Assembly: GCA_023957335.1 (NCBI GenBank)
Contig: JAMLHC010000001.1
Coordinates: forward strand, 202,017-266,016
Direction: 5' to 3'
Length of the DNA: 64,000 nt
Source: Bacteroidota bacterium
GTDB lineage: Bacteria; Bacteroidota; Bacteroidia; NS11-12g; UBA955
Positions 47,912 through 57,100 of the stretch are shown here, piece after piece. A program made the translations under genes and the position numbers. The first letter of the stretch is position 1, and each line of letters begins with the position of its first letter. The notes below the pieces were generated by a model. It searched no databases and was not told where the DNA came from. It saw only the letters and a list, made by a program, of their open reading frames with translations.

Positions 47912-48973
47912 ATGAAAAAATTCCTAACAATGACAACTTTGGCAGCAATGGGTGCCATCATCGCTTGTAACAGCGGTCAAAACCAAACGACAGTCCAAAC
48001 AGAAACACCCCAAACAAACACGGATTCAGTGCTTATGGAACTTGCTAAGTCCACGTTTGGAACACTGCCGGAAGTAGTCACAAACCCTGACAATGAAATT
48101 AGTAACGATAAAGTCCTTTTAGGTAGGGTTTTATTTTTTGACACAAGACTGTCCAAAAAAGGGAATATAAGCTGTAACTCTTGTCACGCACTTGACAAAT
48201 TTGGCGTTGACAACGAGCCCACCTCCCCCGGTGATGACGGCATCAGAGGAGGGCGCAACTCTCCAACCGTACTCAATGCAGCTTTGCAATTTATGCAATT
48301 CTGGGACGGAAGAGCCAAAGATGTTGAAGAACAAGCAGGTGGACCTATTCTCAACCCTGTTGAACACAATATACCCGATTCAGGATTTTTGATTAAAAAA
48401 TTGAGTAAAATACAGATATACAAAGATTTATTTGCAAAAGCATTTCCGAATGACAAAACCCCCATCACATATACAAACCTTACAAAAGCCATTGGAGCAT
48501 TTGAAAGAACGCTTATTACCCCTTCTCGCGTGGATAAATTCATTGCCGGTGATGCAACAGCTCTTACAGATGAAGAAAAATCAGGGTTTAAAATCTTTAT
48601 GGATGCCGGATGTAATACATGTCACAATGGACCGGCTGCCGGAGGGATGCTCCTGCAAAAATTTGGCGTATATGGCGACTATTGGACAGAAACCAAATGC
48701 GCTAAAGTGGATTCAGGTAGATATGATGTAACAAAAAATGAAGCCGACAAATACTTCTTCAAAGTCCCCTCTTTGCGCAACATCGAAAAAACGTTCCCCT
48801 ACTTTCATGACGGAGGCGTGACTGATTTGAATGAAGCAGTTAGAATCATGGGAAAAATACAACTCGGCAAGGATTTAACCCAAGAACAAATTACATCCAT
48901 TGTTAGCTTCCTCAAAGCATTTACAGCCGATATTCCCGAGGATTTGAAACACGCACCCGAAGGCTATTTATAA
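47912..48973 (+). CDS. Diheme cytochrome c peroxidase / MauG-family lipoprotein
   Basis: 353 residues. Lipobox 'GAIIACNS' (Cys19). Two c-type heme sites: CNSCH (Cys88-His92) and CNTCH (Cys234-His238). 'GRNSPTVLNAALQFMQFWDGRA' and 'VPSLRNIEKTFPYFHDGGV' are family signatures (quoted in parts). Such enzymes reduce hydrogen peroxide in the periplasm with electrons from cytochromes. Monocistronic with a strong consensus promoter. Confidence 0.94.
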   Translation: MKKFLTMTTLAAMGAIIACNSGQNQTTVQTETPQTNTDSVLMELAKSTFGTLPEVVTNPDNEISNDKVLLGRVLFFDTRLSKKGNISCNSCHALDKFGVDNEPTSPGDDGIRGGRNSPTVLNAALQFMQFWDGRAKDVEEQAGGPILNPVEHNIPDSGFLIKKLSKIQIYKDLFAKAFPNDKTPITYTNLTKAIGAFERTLITPSRVDKFIAGDATALTDEEKSGFKIFMDAGCNTCHNGPAAGGMLLQKFGVYGDYWTETKCAKVDSGRYDVTKNEADKYFFKVPSLRNIEKTFPYFHDGGVTDLNEAVRIMGKIQLGKDLTQEQITSIVSFLKAFTADIPEDLKHAPEGYL

Positions 48974-49052
48974 GCTCCAATCTTTTGACTTTCACGAACC
49001 CGAAATAATAACTTAATTTGCACCGCAATTTAAAAACCAATAAAAAACAGAT

Positions 49053-50438
49053 ATGAAATTTGATGTAGTAGTATTAGGAAGCGGACCCGGTGGCTATGTG
49101 GCTGCTATTAGAGCTTCTCAACTCGGACTTAAAACAGCTGTCGTAGAGAAATCAGAACTTGGCGGAGTATGCCTTAATTGGGGCTGTATTCCTACTAAAG
49201 CTCTGCTTAAATCTGCGCAAGTATTTGAATACATTCACCATGCACAAGATTATGGAATCACCGTTAAGGACTCTAAGGAAGATTTCGGTGCAGTTATCAA
49301 ACGTTCCAGAGGCGTTGCTAATACCATGAGCAAAGGGATTGAATTCTTGATGAAAAAGAACAAAATCACTGTCATCAACGGCTATGGCAAATTAGTAGCA
49401 AAAGGCAAATTGGAAGTGGAAAACAACGGCAAAAAAGAAACGGTTGAAGGTACACATATAATCCTCGCTACAGGAGCGCGTTCCAAAGAATTACCTAATA
49501 TTAAAATAGATGGTAAAAAAGTAATCGGATACCGTGAAGCCCTTGTGTTGGACAAAAAACCGGAAAGCATGGTTATCATTGGCTCTGGCGCCATTGGCAT
49601 GGAGTTCGGCTATTTTTATTCCACCATGGGAACCAAAGTTACGATTGTGGAATTCTTAGACAGAGTAATGCCTGTTGAAGATGATGAAGTTTCTAAGGCA
49701 ATCGAAAAAATTTACAAGAAAAACGGAGTAGAAATCATGACTTCAAGTGCTGTTGAGAAAGTAGAATCAACTGCCAAAGGTTGCAAAGTAAGTATCAAAA
49801 CTGCCAAGGGCGTTGAGACTATTGAATGTGATATTGTGTTGTCAGCAGCAGGTGTTCAAACCAATATTGAAAATATAGGACTTGAAACCTTAGGAATCAA
49901 AACCGACAAAGGCAAAGTAGTCGTTGATGAATTTTACAAAACAAATGTAGAGGGCATATATGCCATAGGCGACATCGTACCCGGACAAGCACTTGCACAC
50001 GTTGCATCTGCAGAAGGAATTATTTGTGTAGAAAAAATTGCCGGACACAAGCCTGAACCGCTTGACTACGGCAATATCCCCGGCTGTACTTATTGCCACC
50101 CTGAAGTAGCTTCTGTCGGGCTGACCGAAGCACAAGCAAAAGAGAAAGGATATGAAATCAAAGTTGGAAAATTCCCATTCTCAGCATCCGGAAAAGCCAA
50201 TGCAAACGGAAGCAGAGATGGATTTGTGAAAGTGATTTTTGATGCAAAATATGGCGAATGGCTTGGTTGCCACATGATTGGAGAAGGTGTAACAGACATG
50301 ATTGCTGAAGCGGTTGTAGCTAGAAAATTGGAAACTACAGGGCTTGAAATCATCAAAGCGGTTCACCCACACCCAACCATGAGCGAAGCCGTAATGGAAG
50401 CGGCTGCACAAGCTTATGGCGAGTGCATACACTTATAA
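49053..50438 (+). CDS. lpdA: Dihydrolipoyl dehydrogenase
   Basis: 461 residues. FAD-binding 'VVLGSGPGGYVAAIRASQLG', the redox disulfide in 'GGVCLNWGCIPTKALL' (Cys40/Cys45), NAD-binding 'VIIGSGAIGMEFGYFY', 'IYAIGDIV', and the active-site 'HPHPTMSEAVMEAA' (His-Glu pair). It is the E3 component of 2-oxoacid dehydrogenase complexes; no E1/E2 genes are adjacent. A terminator follows. Confidence 0.97.
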   Translation: MKFDVVVLGSGPGGYVAAIRASQLGLKTAVVEKSELGGVCLNWGCIPTKALLKSAQVFEYIHHAQDYGITVKDSKEDFGAVIKRSRGVANTMSKGIEFLMKKNKITVINGYGKLVAKGKLEVENNGKKETVEGTHIILATGARSKELPNIKIDGKKVIGYREALVLDKKPESMVIIGSGAIGMEFGYFYSTMGTKVTIVEFLDRVMPVEDDEVSKAIEKIYKKNGVEIMTSSAVEKVESTAKGCKVSIKTAKGVETIECDIVLSAAGVQTNIENIGLETLGIKTDKGKVVVDEFYKTNVEGIYAIGDIVPGQALAHVASAEGIICVEKIAGHKPEPLDYGNIPGCTYCHPEVASVGLTEAQAKEKGYEIKVGKFPFSASGKANANGSRDGFVKVIFDAKYGEWLGCHMIGEGVTDMIAEAVVARKLETTGLEIIKAVHPHPTMSEAVMEAAAQAYGECIHL

Positions 50439-50470
50439 GAAAGTATTGTTGTTTTTCATAGTGTTAGAAC

Positions 50471-50506
50471 AGGGGCTGTGATTCATTTTGCAGTCCCTTT
50501 CTTTTT
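50471..50506 (+). terminator. Rho-independent terminator of lpdA
   Basis: AGGGGCTG/CAGTCCCT stem (one mismatch) followed by TTCTTTTT. Confidence 0.7.
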
Positions 50507-50518
50507 GGATTAAAAATT

Positions 50519-51352
50519 TCATAGCTGTTGCAACAAACCCAGCAGTTTACGGGTCATACTACCCAACTCAAACTCACTGTCTTCAAAACTTCCCACCCAT
50601 TGAATTCCCTTGATGGCATTGGTCAAAAACAACTCATCCGCATAACAAATATCATTTCTGAACAGAGAAGTTTGCAAACATTCAATCCCGTTGTCTTGTG
50701 CCAACTGAATAACAGCCCTGCGCATTACACCATCAAGACAATACTCAGATAAAGGAGGTGTAAGAAGGGTTGCACCCTGAACAATAAAAAGATTAGAAGA
50801 ACTCGCTTCACAGAACCTTTCAAATTGATTGGTAACCAACACATCATCTACCCCATTTTGAAATGCAAAACGCGCTGCCTGAACGTATCGGATTGAAGAG
50901 GTTGTTTTGAGCAAAGACAAATAATCAGCCGGCTTGGGTAAATGCGAAAACTCTTTCGTCCTGATACCAAGCTCGTTCAATTCAAACTTGTTTGATTCAA
51001 GCGCACTACCCGTTATCAACCAATTAAAAAATTCGGTATCCGGCAAATAAGCACCGGCTCCTTGTCTGAATACAATAATCTTCACTCGTGCATTTGTCCA
51101 TTTATGATGTTTGCAAAATCGCACTATATGTTCTTGCCAAAATCCCGCGTTCCAGAAAGGTGAAATTGCCCAGCCCAATATCTTTGCACTTCTTGTGAGC
51201 CTTTCTGCATGCAAATTCAATAAAGGAATTTCCCCATCCATAACCCTGATGGACTCAAACAATCCTTCTCCAAATTGCCACAAACGGTTGTCTTCCTCAA
51301 ACAAATTTTTGTTTGACTCCACAAATGAACCATTAAACATTAAGCCTGACAT
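50519..51352 (-). CDS. Class-IV aminotransferase-like protein (PabC/branched-chain type)
   Basis: 277 residues. PLP fold type IV: 'QFGEGLFESIRVMDGEIPLLNLHAERL' (in pieces 'FGEGLFESIRV', 'LHAERLTRSAKIL'), the PLP lysine in 'LLKTTSSIRYVQAARFA', 'EASSSNLFIVQGATLLTPPLSEYCLDGVMRRAV' (in pieces 'EASSSNLFIV', 'LDGVMRRAV') and 'DELFLTNAIKGIQWV'. Aminodeoxychorismate lyase (PabC, folate) is the most likely member, but D-amino-acid or branched-chain transaminase cannot be excluded. It is convergent with lpdA. Confidence 0.8.
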   Translation of the reverse strand: MSGLMFNGSFVESNKNLFEEDNRLWQFGEGLFESIRVMDGEIPLLNLHAERLTRSAKILGWAISPFWNAGFWQEHIVRFCKHHKWTNARVKIIVFRQGAGAYLPDTEFFNWLITGSALESNKFELNELGIRTKEFSHLPKPADYLSLLKTTSSIRYVQAARFAFQNGVDDVLVTNQFERFCEASSSNLFIVQGATLLTPPLSEYCLDGVMRRAVIQLAQDNGIECLQTSLFRNDICYADELFLTNAIKGIQWVGSFEDSEFELGSMTRKLLGLLQQL

Positions 51353-51415
51353 AGCTATATGAAGGATTGCAAATGTATAAAAAGAAAAAATAGTTTAAAG
51401 CTCCGTAGGCTATTA

Positions 51416-52621
51416 TCAAACAGAAGCAGAACGTGCAAGAGTGCCTTTGTATTTGGACTTAGCATACACAATCAGCGCTATTCCACACAACATCAGCATA
51501 ACAGAAATAATTTCTGCTTGGGTTACTTTCATCCCCAAGAAATGTAAGACCGTATTCACCCTGATTTTTTCAATCCAAAATCTTTCAAAACCGGCAAGTA
51601 TCATATAGATTCCAAACAACACACCGGGTGTTTGAATCTTTTTTCTCAAAGACCACAACACAAAAAAGAAAATTCCACACACAATAATTTCATACAAAGG
51701 CGTAGGAAAAACATCAGCCACCAAATGCGGAGTTTCTGCAAAATTGCAATTGATATTCGCTAAATATTCCGGGGTGCCCACTGTAAAAGGATTACACTCT
51801 CCATTGACATTATTGGGATAATCATAAGCCCAAAACCATTTGGGCAACCATGAAAGCCAAGCAGGCATGGGCGAAGTGTTCACAATGCCCCAATCCCCAT
51901 CTCCGGAAATATGACAGCCGATTCTGCCCGTTGCATAAGCCAACATCATGGCAGGACCTCCTACATCGAGCATCTGCAAGGGTTTTATACCTTTTTTGTT
52001 GGCATACCAAATCACCGCTAAACCTCCACATATTAACCCTCCAAAAAATGTCAGTCCGCTAAACGAAAGCAATGAATCCACCGGGTCTGCAACAAACTGA
52101 TCCCAGTTTTCAAGATTGTGAAAAATCTTAGCCCCTATCAACCCCGCAATAGCCGCAAGTACGGTCATATTGCCCATGTATTGAAAAGGATGTTCGGTGA
52201 TGGTTTGCTCAATGGGCGGGGATTTGCGCTGCTTTTTATCTTCATAATTTTTATAAAAAACAATGGCAATAGCCGCTACTATACCCAGCACCCAGTTTCC
52301 TTCTAATGACAACAGAAAAGAGCGCGGATCGCTCATACTACTACTAAAAAATAAAATCGGCAACAGTTTGAATCCCAACAAAAAACCCAAAAAACCACTC
52401 AGTACATACTCAGATTTCGGATAGGGCTTACCTATTACTACTCTTATCTGTTTGCCGGTCAAAACACCCTCTTTTTCTTTGCGTTTCAACTCGAGCGCCA
52501 TCGTATAGTGAGCCAACAAAAAAGAAATGGCTACAAAAAAACCAAAAGATTGAACTACGCGCAGAAACGGGATGTGTAACCCGAATAAATCTGCAAACAT
52601 GTCATAAAGAGTAGGATACAT
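51416..52621 (-). CDS. lgt: Prolipoprotein diacylglyceryl transferase
   Basis: 401 residues, about seven transmembrane helices. The Lgt signature region is 'GRIGCHISGDGDWG', followed by a 'HLVADVFPTPLYEIIVCG' block and 'FERFWIEKIRVN'. It transfers diacylglycerol to the lipobox cysteine of prolipoproteins; the many lipoproteins in this window are its natural substrates. The signature Arg-Gly is present while the Asn usual after it is replaced, which is seen in the Bacteroidota form. Cotranscribed with mtaB (16 bp). Confidence 0.88.
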   Translation of the reverse strand: MYPTLYDMFADLFGLHIPFLRVVQSFGFFVAISFLLAHYTMALELKRKEKEGVLTGKQIRVVIGKPYPKSEYVLSGFLGFLLGFKLLPILFFSSSMSDPRSFLLSLEGNWVLGIVAAIAIVFYKNYEDKKQRKSPPIEQTITEHPFQYMGNMTVLAAIAGLIGAKIFHNLENWDQFVADPVDSLLSFSGLTFFGGLICGGLAVIWYANKKGIKPLQMLDVGGPAMMLAYATGRIGCHISGDGDWGIVNTSPMPAWLSWLPKWFWAYDYPNNVNGECNPFTVGTPEYLANINCNFAETPHLVADVFPTPLYEIIVCGIFFFVLWSLRKKIQTPGVLFGIYMILAGFERFWIEKIRVNTVLHFLGMKVTQAEIISVMLMLCGIALIVYAKSKYKGTLARSASV

Positions 52622-52637
52622 TGAGTAGTATTAGATA

Positions 52638-53963
52638 TTACATTAATTTTAAAGCAGTAGCAGCATATTCAGAAACTTCTCCCAAAACATGCATTGACTC
52701 AGGGTCAACAGAAATCATTTTAACAGGTACTATTTCATTGATTAACATAGGGTCATAATCAGTCTCAACACGAATATAGTTGGGTGTAAAACCATACATT
52801 TTGCCTGCCCTTTCTTCTTTTTCAAAAAGCACGGGAGAGATTTTACCCAAATTTTCGCGATAGAAAAGCTGTCTCTTTTTTTCAGACAAGTTCATCAGTT
52901 GTTGAGTGCGCTCCCCTCTTGTTTTTACAGGCACCACATCTGTCATCTTCCACGCAGTGGTATTGGGTCTTTCGGAATAAGGAAAAACGTGAAAATAGCT
53001 CACATTCAACTGATTCAAAAAATTGTATGTTTTCAAAAACTCCTCATGACTTTCTCCGGGGAAGCCCACAATCACATCCACGCCAATCGCACAATCAGGC
53101 ATAGCAGCCTTGATTCTTTCAATTTTTTCTTCGTATAATTCCCTCAAATACCGTCTGCGCATGGCTTTTAATATGGTGTTAGAACCACTCTGCAACGGAA
53201 TATGGAAATGAGGGAGAAATTTGTTGGAACTTGCCACAAAAGCAATAATATCATCCGTGAGCAAATTGGGCTCAATAGACGAAATACGGTATCGTTCAAT
53301 CCCCTCTACCTTATCCAGTTCTTTGATTAAATCCAAAAAACTCTCATTGTGATTCACCCCAAAATCGCCCAAATTACATCCTGTCAATACAACTTCTTTA
53401 ACATCAGTTGCGGCAAGTTCTTTGGCGACTCTCAGCGTATCTTGCACATCTAAACTTCGGCTGCTGCCACGCGCCAAAGGAATGGTACAAAAAGAACAAA
53501 AATAATCACATCCGTCTTGGACCTTCAAGAAAGAGCGGGTACGGTCATCACCGGAGAAACCGGGCACAAAGTCCTGCACTTTTTTGATATTGGAATGTGC
53601 CACTTCTGCTTTTTCTTTTTTTGTAATGTCATTGAGATAGTTCATTAAGTTGAACTTCTCTGCAGCACCCAACACTAAATCAACTCCTTCAATGGTTGCA
53701 ATCTCACCGGGTTTCAACTGTGCATAGCAACCAATGACTGCCACAAAAGCATCAGGGTTGTATTTCAACGCCTCTCGCACAATTTTTTTGCATTTTTTGT
53801 CGGCATGGTCAGTAACAGAACATGTATTTATCACATACACATCCGGTCCTTCTGTAAAATCTTTGCTAACATATCCAATCTTCTCCAACTGCTGATTGAG
53901 CGAGGAGGATTCCGAATAATTGAGTTTACAACCCAGAGTATAAAAAGCCACCGACCTATTCAT
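52638..53963 (-). CDS. mtaB: tRNA t6A37 methylthiotransferase MtaB
   Basis: 441 residues from the ATG at 53963. N-terminal UPF0004 domain with Cys in 'TLGCKLNYSES', 'NTCSVTDHADKK' and 'VIGCYAQ'; radical-SAM motif 'CDYFCSFCTIPLARG' (CxxxCxxC); C-terminal TRAM-like domain. It converts t6A to ms2t6A. A TTG nine codons upstream lies within a TACCTTTG promoter motif and is not the likely start. Confidence 0.94.
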   Translation of the reverse strand: MNRSVAFYTLGCKLNYSESSSLNQQLEKIGYVSKDFTEGPDVYVINTCSVTDHADKKCKKIVREALKYNPDAFVAVIGCYAQLKPGEIATIEGVDLVLGAAEKFNLMNYLNDITKKEKAEVAHSNIKKVQDFVPGFSGDDRTRSFLKVQDGCDYFCSFCTIPLARGSSRSLDVQDTLRVAKELAATDVKEVVLTGCNLGDFGVNHNESFLDLIKELDKVEGIERYRISSIEPNLLTDDIIAFVASSNKFLPHFHIPLQSGSNTILKAMRRRYLRELYEEKIERIKAAMPDCAIGVDVIVGFPGESHEEFLKTYNFLNQLNVSYFHVFPYSERPNTTAWKMTDVVPVKTRGERTQQLMNLSEKKRQLFYRENLGKISPVLFEKEERAGKMYGFTPNYIRVETDYDPMLINEIVPVKMISVDPESMHVLGEVSEYAATALKLM

Positions 53964-53987
53964 TTGGTTTTCCCTGTTTGAAGGCTG

Positions 53988-53995
53988 CAAAGGTA
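53988..53995 (-). promoter_or_regulatory. Promoter -7 element of mtaB-lgt
   Basis: Minus strand TACCTTTG (TAnnTTTG), 24 bp before the mtaB ATG. Confidence 0.5.
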
Positions 53996-54061
53996 GTTTA
54001 TCCGTTTACAAATGAAAACGCAAGTAAGACATTTTGTTGGAATGATAGATGGAATCTACTA

Positions 54062-54144
54062 CAAATAAAAACGAGGCAAACTTGCGAATGCCCCGTAGTA
54101 AATGTTTTCACAACGGAATAATCCTTATTGTGATTTGCTTTCAA
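54062..54144 (-). ncRNA. tracrRNA of the type II-C CRISPR-Cas system
   Basis: On the minus strand, a 19-nt stretch (complement of 54128-54146, plus-strand text TTGTGATTTGCTTTCAATT) is identical to bases 2-20 of the CRISPR repeat in its transcribed orientation, so the RNA can pair with crRNA. After it come a small hairpin (GGA-UUAU-UCC) like a tracrRNA nexus, a linker, and a terminator hairpin (CGGGGCA/TGCCTCG, 54072-54095) followed by TTTTTATTT. A full consensus promoter lies at 54149-54179. The predicted length is about 83 nt. Start is estimated from promoter spacing. Confidence 0.9.
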
Positions 54145-54148
54145 TTTG

Positions 54149-54179
54149 CAAATCTAATCGAAATAATGTTACTTGCAAA
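54149..54179 (-). promoter_or_regulatory. tracrRNA promoter
   Basis: Minus strand: TTTG (complement of 54176-54179), exactly 19 bp, then TAGATTTG (complement of 54149-54156). This is the complete Bacteroidota consensus, and the start site falls at the edge of the anti-repeat. It occupies the same DNA that must carry the cas9 promoter. Confidence 0.8.
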
Positions 54180-54196
54180 CCAAAAATGAAACGACA

Positions 54197-57100
54197 ATGA
54201 AAAAAATATTAGGATTGGACTTAGGAACAAATAGTATCGGGTGGGCGTTGATCGAACGAGATTTCGATAATAAAGAGGGTAAAATTCTTGGCATGGGAAG
54301 TCGAATTATTCCGATGGGACAGGAGTTAAGCAAATTTGAACAGGGGCAAGCACAGACTAAAAACGCAAACAGGCGTATTGCTCGTGGAATGCGAAAACTC
54401 AACAAACGCTACAAACAAAGGCGTAACAAACTAATCTACGTTTTGCAACAATTAGAAATGTTACCTAAGCAAATCAAATTGTCTGAACCATTTGAAAATC
54501 CATTGAAAATAGATAAGGTTTCTATTCTTCCGATTGGTAAAAAACAAAAACAATATTCTGCTATTGACTTATTAGAGTTGCGAGTAAAAGCATTAAATGA
54601 ACCAATTTCATTGGAAGAATTAGGTAGGATAATCTATCTATTTAATCAACTGCGTGGCTATGCAGGTGGAGGTAATGAACCTGAAAAGGAAGATGCCAGC
54701 GAAGAGGAAAATGAAAAAGAAGAAAAAAGTGGAAAAGAGAGTTATGTAACATTCGGAAAAGTATTGTCTCTTTCTGAATACAAAAACAAAGAACTCAAAA
54801 AGTATAAAGTATCTGTGGAAACCGAAGATGGAGAATTAAAGGGAGATACTTACTTAGACATTTTGAAAGTGGGTGAATCGTTTGAATTGCTAGTGAATAT
54901 TACGGTCTCGAAGAAACATGGAGAAACGACTGTTTTCAAATTACCCAACAAGACAAGTTGGCGTAAGAAAATGGAAAATTTGGAAAAGGAACTGACCGAA
55001 TTATCTAAAGAAAAAGGTAGGGAAATTTATTTGTCGGAATACTTTCTTTCCATTTTAAAAGAAAACAAGTGGGCGAAAATCAGAAACAATGTTGTACTTC
55101 GCTCGCGTTATCAGGCAGAGTTTGATAAAATATGGAAAACACAAAGCGAGAATCCCGAAGGTACATTATACAAAGCATTACAAACTCTTTCGCAAGAAAA
55201 GTTATTGGAGATACTAAAGTTTATTTTCCCTGGTACAAAAGAAACGCAAGAGAAGTATCGACAAGCAGGACTTGAAAAAGGACTTTTTCATCTCATTAGA
55301 AACCAAATTATTTATTATCAAAGAGAGTTAAAAGACCAAAGCAATCTTATTTCAGATTGTCGTTTTGAAAAAGATGAAAAAGCAGTTGCAAAAAGTCATC
55401 CCGTATTTCAGGAATTTAAAATTTGGGAGCAAATCAATAAACTGACCATAAATACCAAAACAGAAGATGGCAAAAATCGAAAAGGAGAAATAAAGTATAA
55501 GTATGTGGACAGGCCTATTCCTTCTGCTCTTAAAGAATGGCTCTTTGATGAATTGCAAGAGAAAAAAGAAATTGGGTTTGGTACCGTACTCAACAAATTG
55601 AAAAAAGAATATGGCCTACGTGACGGAATTGATTTTCTGAATGGAATGAATCCAAAAGCAAAGTTACGAGGCGATGAAACTAAACTACAACTCAAAAAAT
55701 CATTAGGAGAACACTTTTGGAACACTCTTGGTTTAGTGGACAAAGAAAGACAAATTGAGTTGTGGGATATTTTATACAACGCAAAAGGCAACGAGTATGA
55801 CTTGGAAAGCGAGCGTACCTCAAAGGTTTTAAGTTTCATAAAAAAATATACAACGAACGTTGAAAATACTGAACAAACAGCCATTCAGATAAGCAAAATA
55901 AAATTCAACAGAAGCTACGGTGCTTTGAGCCTTAAAGCGATTGAAAAAATACTACCACTTGTAAGGAGTGGAAAATATTTTTCAAATGATATCTCCGATG
56001 TATTAAAAGAAAAAATTATCAAATTAGTTAATGAAAATGTAAGTGACCCATTTGAAAAAGCGGCACAAGAGTATTTGGAAAGCAATGTGGAGGTTTTGGC
56101 AGAAGGCGGCATTATGAATGCTTATGCAACCATATTAGTGTATGATAAACATACGGCAAAAGAATATGGAGAAACTGAACGTATTGACAGCTATCAAAAA
56201 ATTCAACGATTAACACCCGGAGAGTTAAGAAATCCATTGGTGGAGCAACTGATTAGTGAAGCATTGATGATTGTAAAGGATATTTGGAAACAATATGGAA
56301 AACCTGATGAAATACGATTGGAGCTTGCACGCGAGTTAAAAAATAATGCGGATAGAAGAGCAAAAATTTACAAATCAAACAGAGCAAATCAGACAGCAAA
56401 TGACGAAGTCAAAAATCTCTTGATTGAGCTCAAACAGGAAATAACACTTGCCAATATTGAAAAATATAAGTTGTGGCTTTCACAGGAAAATCTTGCAGAC
56501 GAATTTGTAAAACAATACAAAGACCCGTCAAAATCGGAAGTTGAAAAAATGAAACTATGGCGTGAACAAGGACACGTTTCGCCATACACAGGGCAACCAA
56601 TTCCCTTATCTGATTTATTCAACAGAGAACGATACGATATTGACCATATCATACCGCAATCGCGCTATTTTGATGATTCATTTACCAATAAAGTCATTTG
56701 TGAAAAGGCAATCAATAAAGAAAAGAGTAACCGAACCGCAATGGAATACTTTGAAGTTGGTTCTTCTATTCCGTCTGTCTTCTCTAAAGAAAATTTTATT
56801 GACCACGTAAACAAAAGATTTGAAGGACAAAAACGGAAAAACTTGTTGGCAACAAAAATGCCCGAAGACCCGGTGGCAAGGCAGATGAAAGAAACACAAT
56901 ACATTTCCGTAAGAGTAAAAGAAGAATTAAACAAAATTGTAGGCAATGAAAATGTAAAAACAACCACAGGCGGAGTTACCGATTATCTGAGAAATCAATG
57001 GGGTTTGACGGATAAGTTTAAAGAGCTTTTAAAAAGTCGTTATGAGAAATCGCAACCATTGCTTGCTGAAATGGAATATGCAAAGTATCTCAAAGTTTTG

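Noticed and set aside
54145..54175. A consensus cas9 promoter on the plus strand
   Set aside because: TTTG is present but the -7 match (TTACTTGC) has several mismatches; listed only as a remark in the findings.
54169..54405. Minus-strand frame opposite the start of cas9
   Set aside because: It lies antisense to conserved RuvC-I and bridge-helix codons and overlaps the tracrRNA promoter; no family features.
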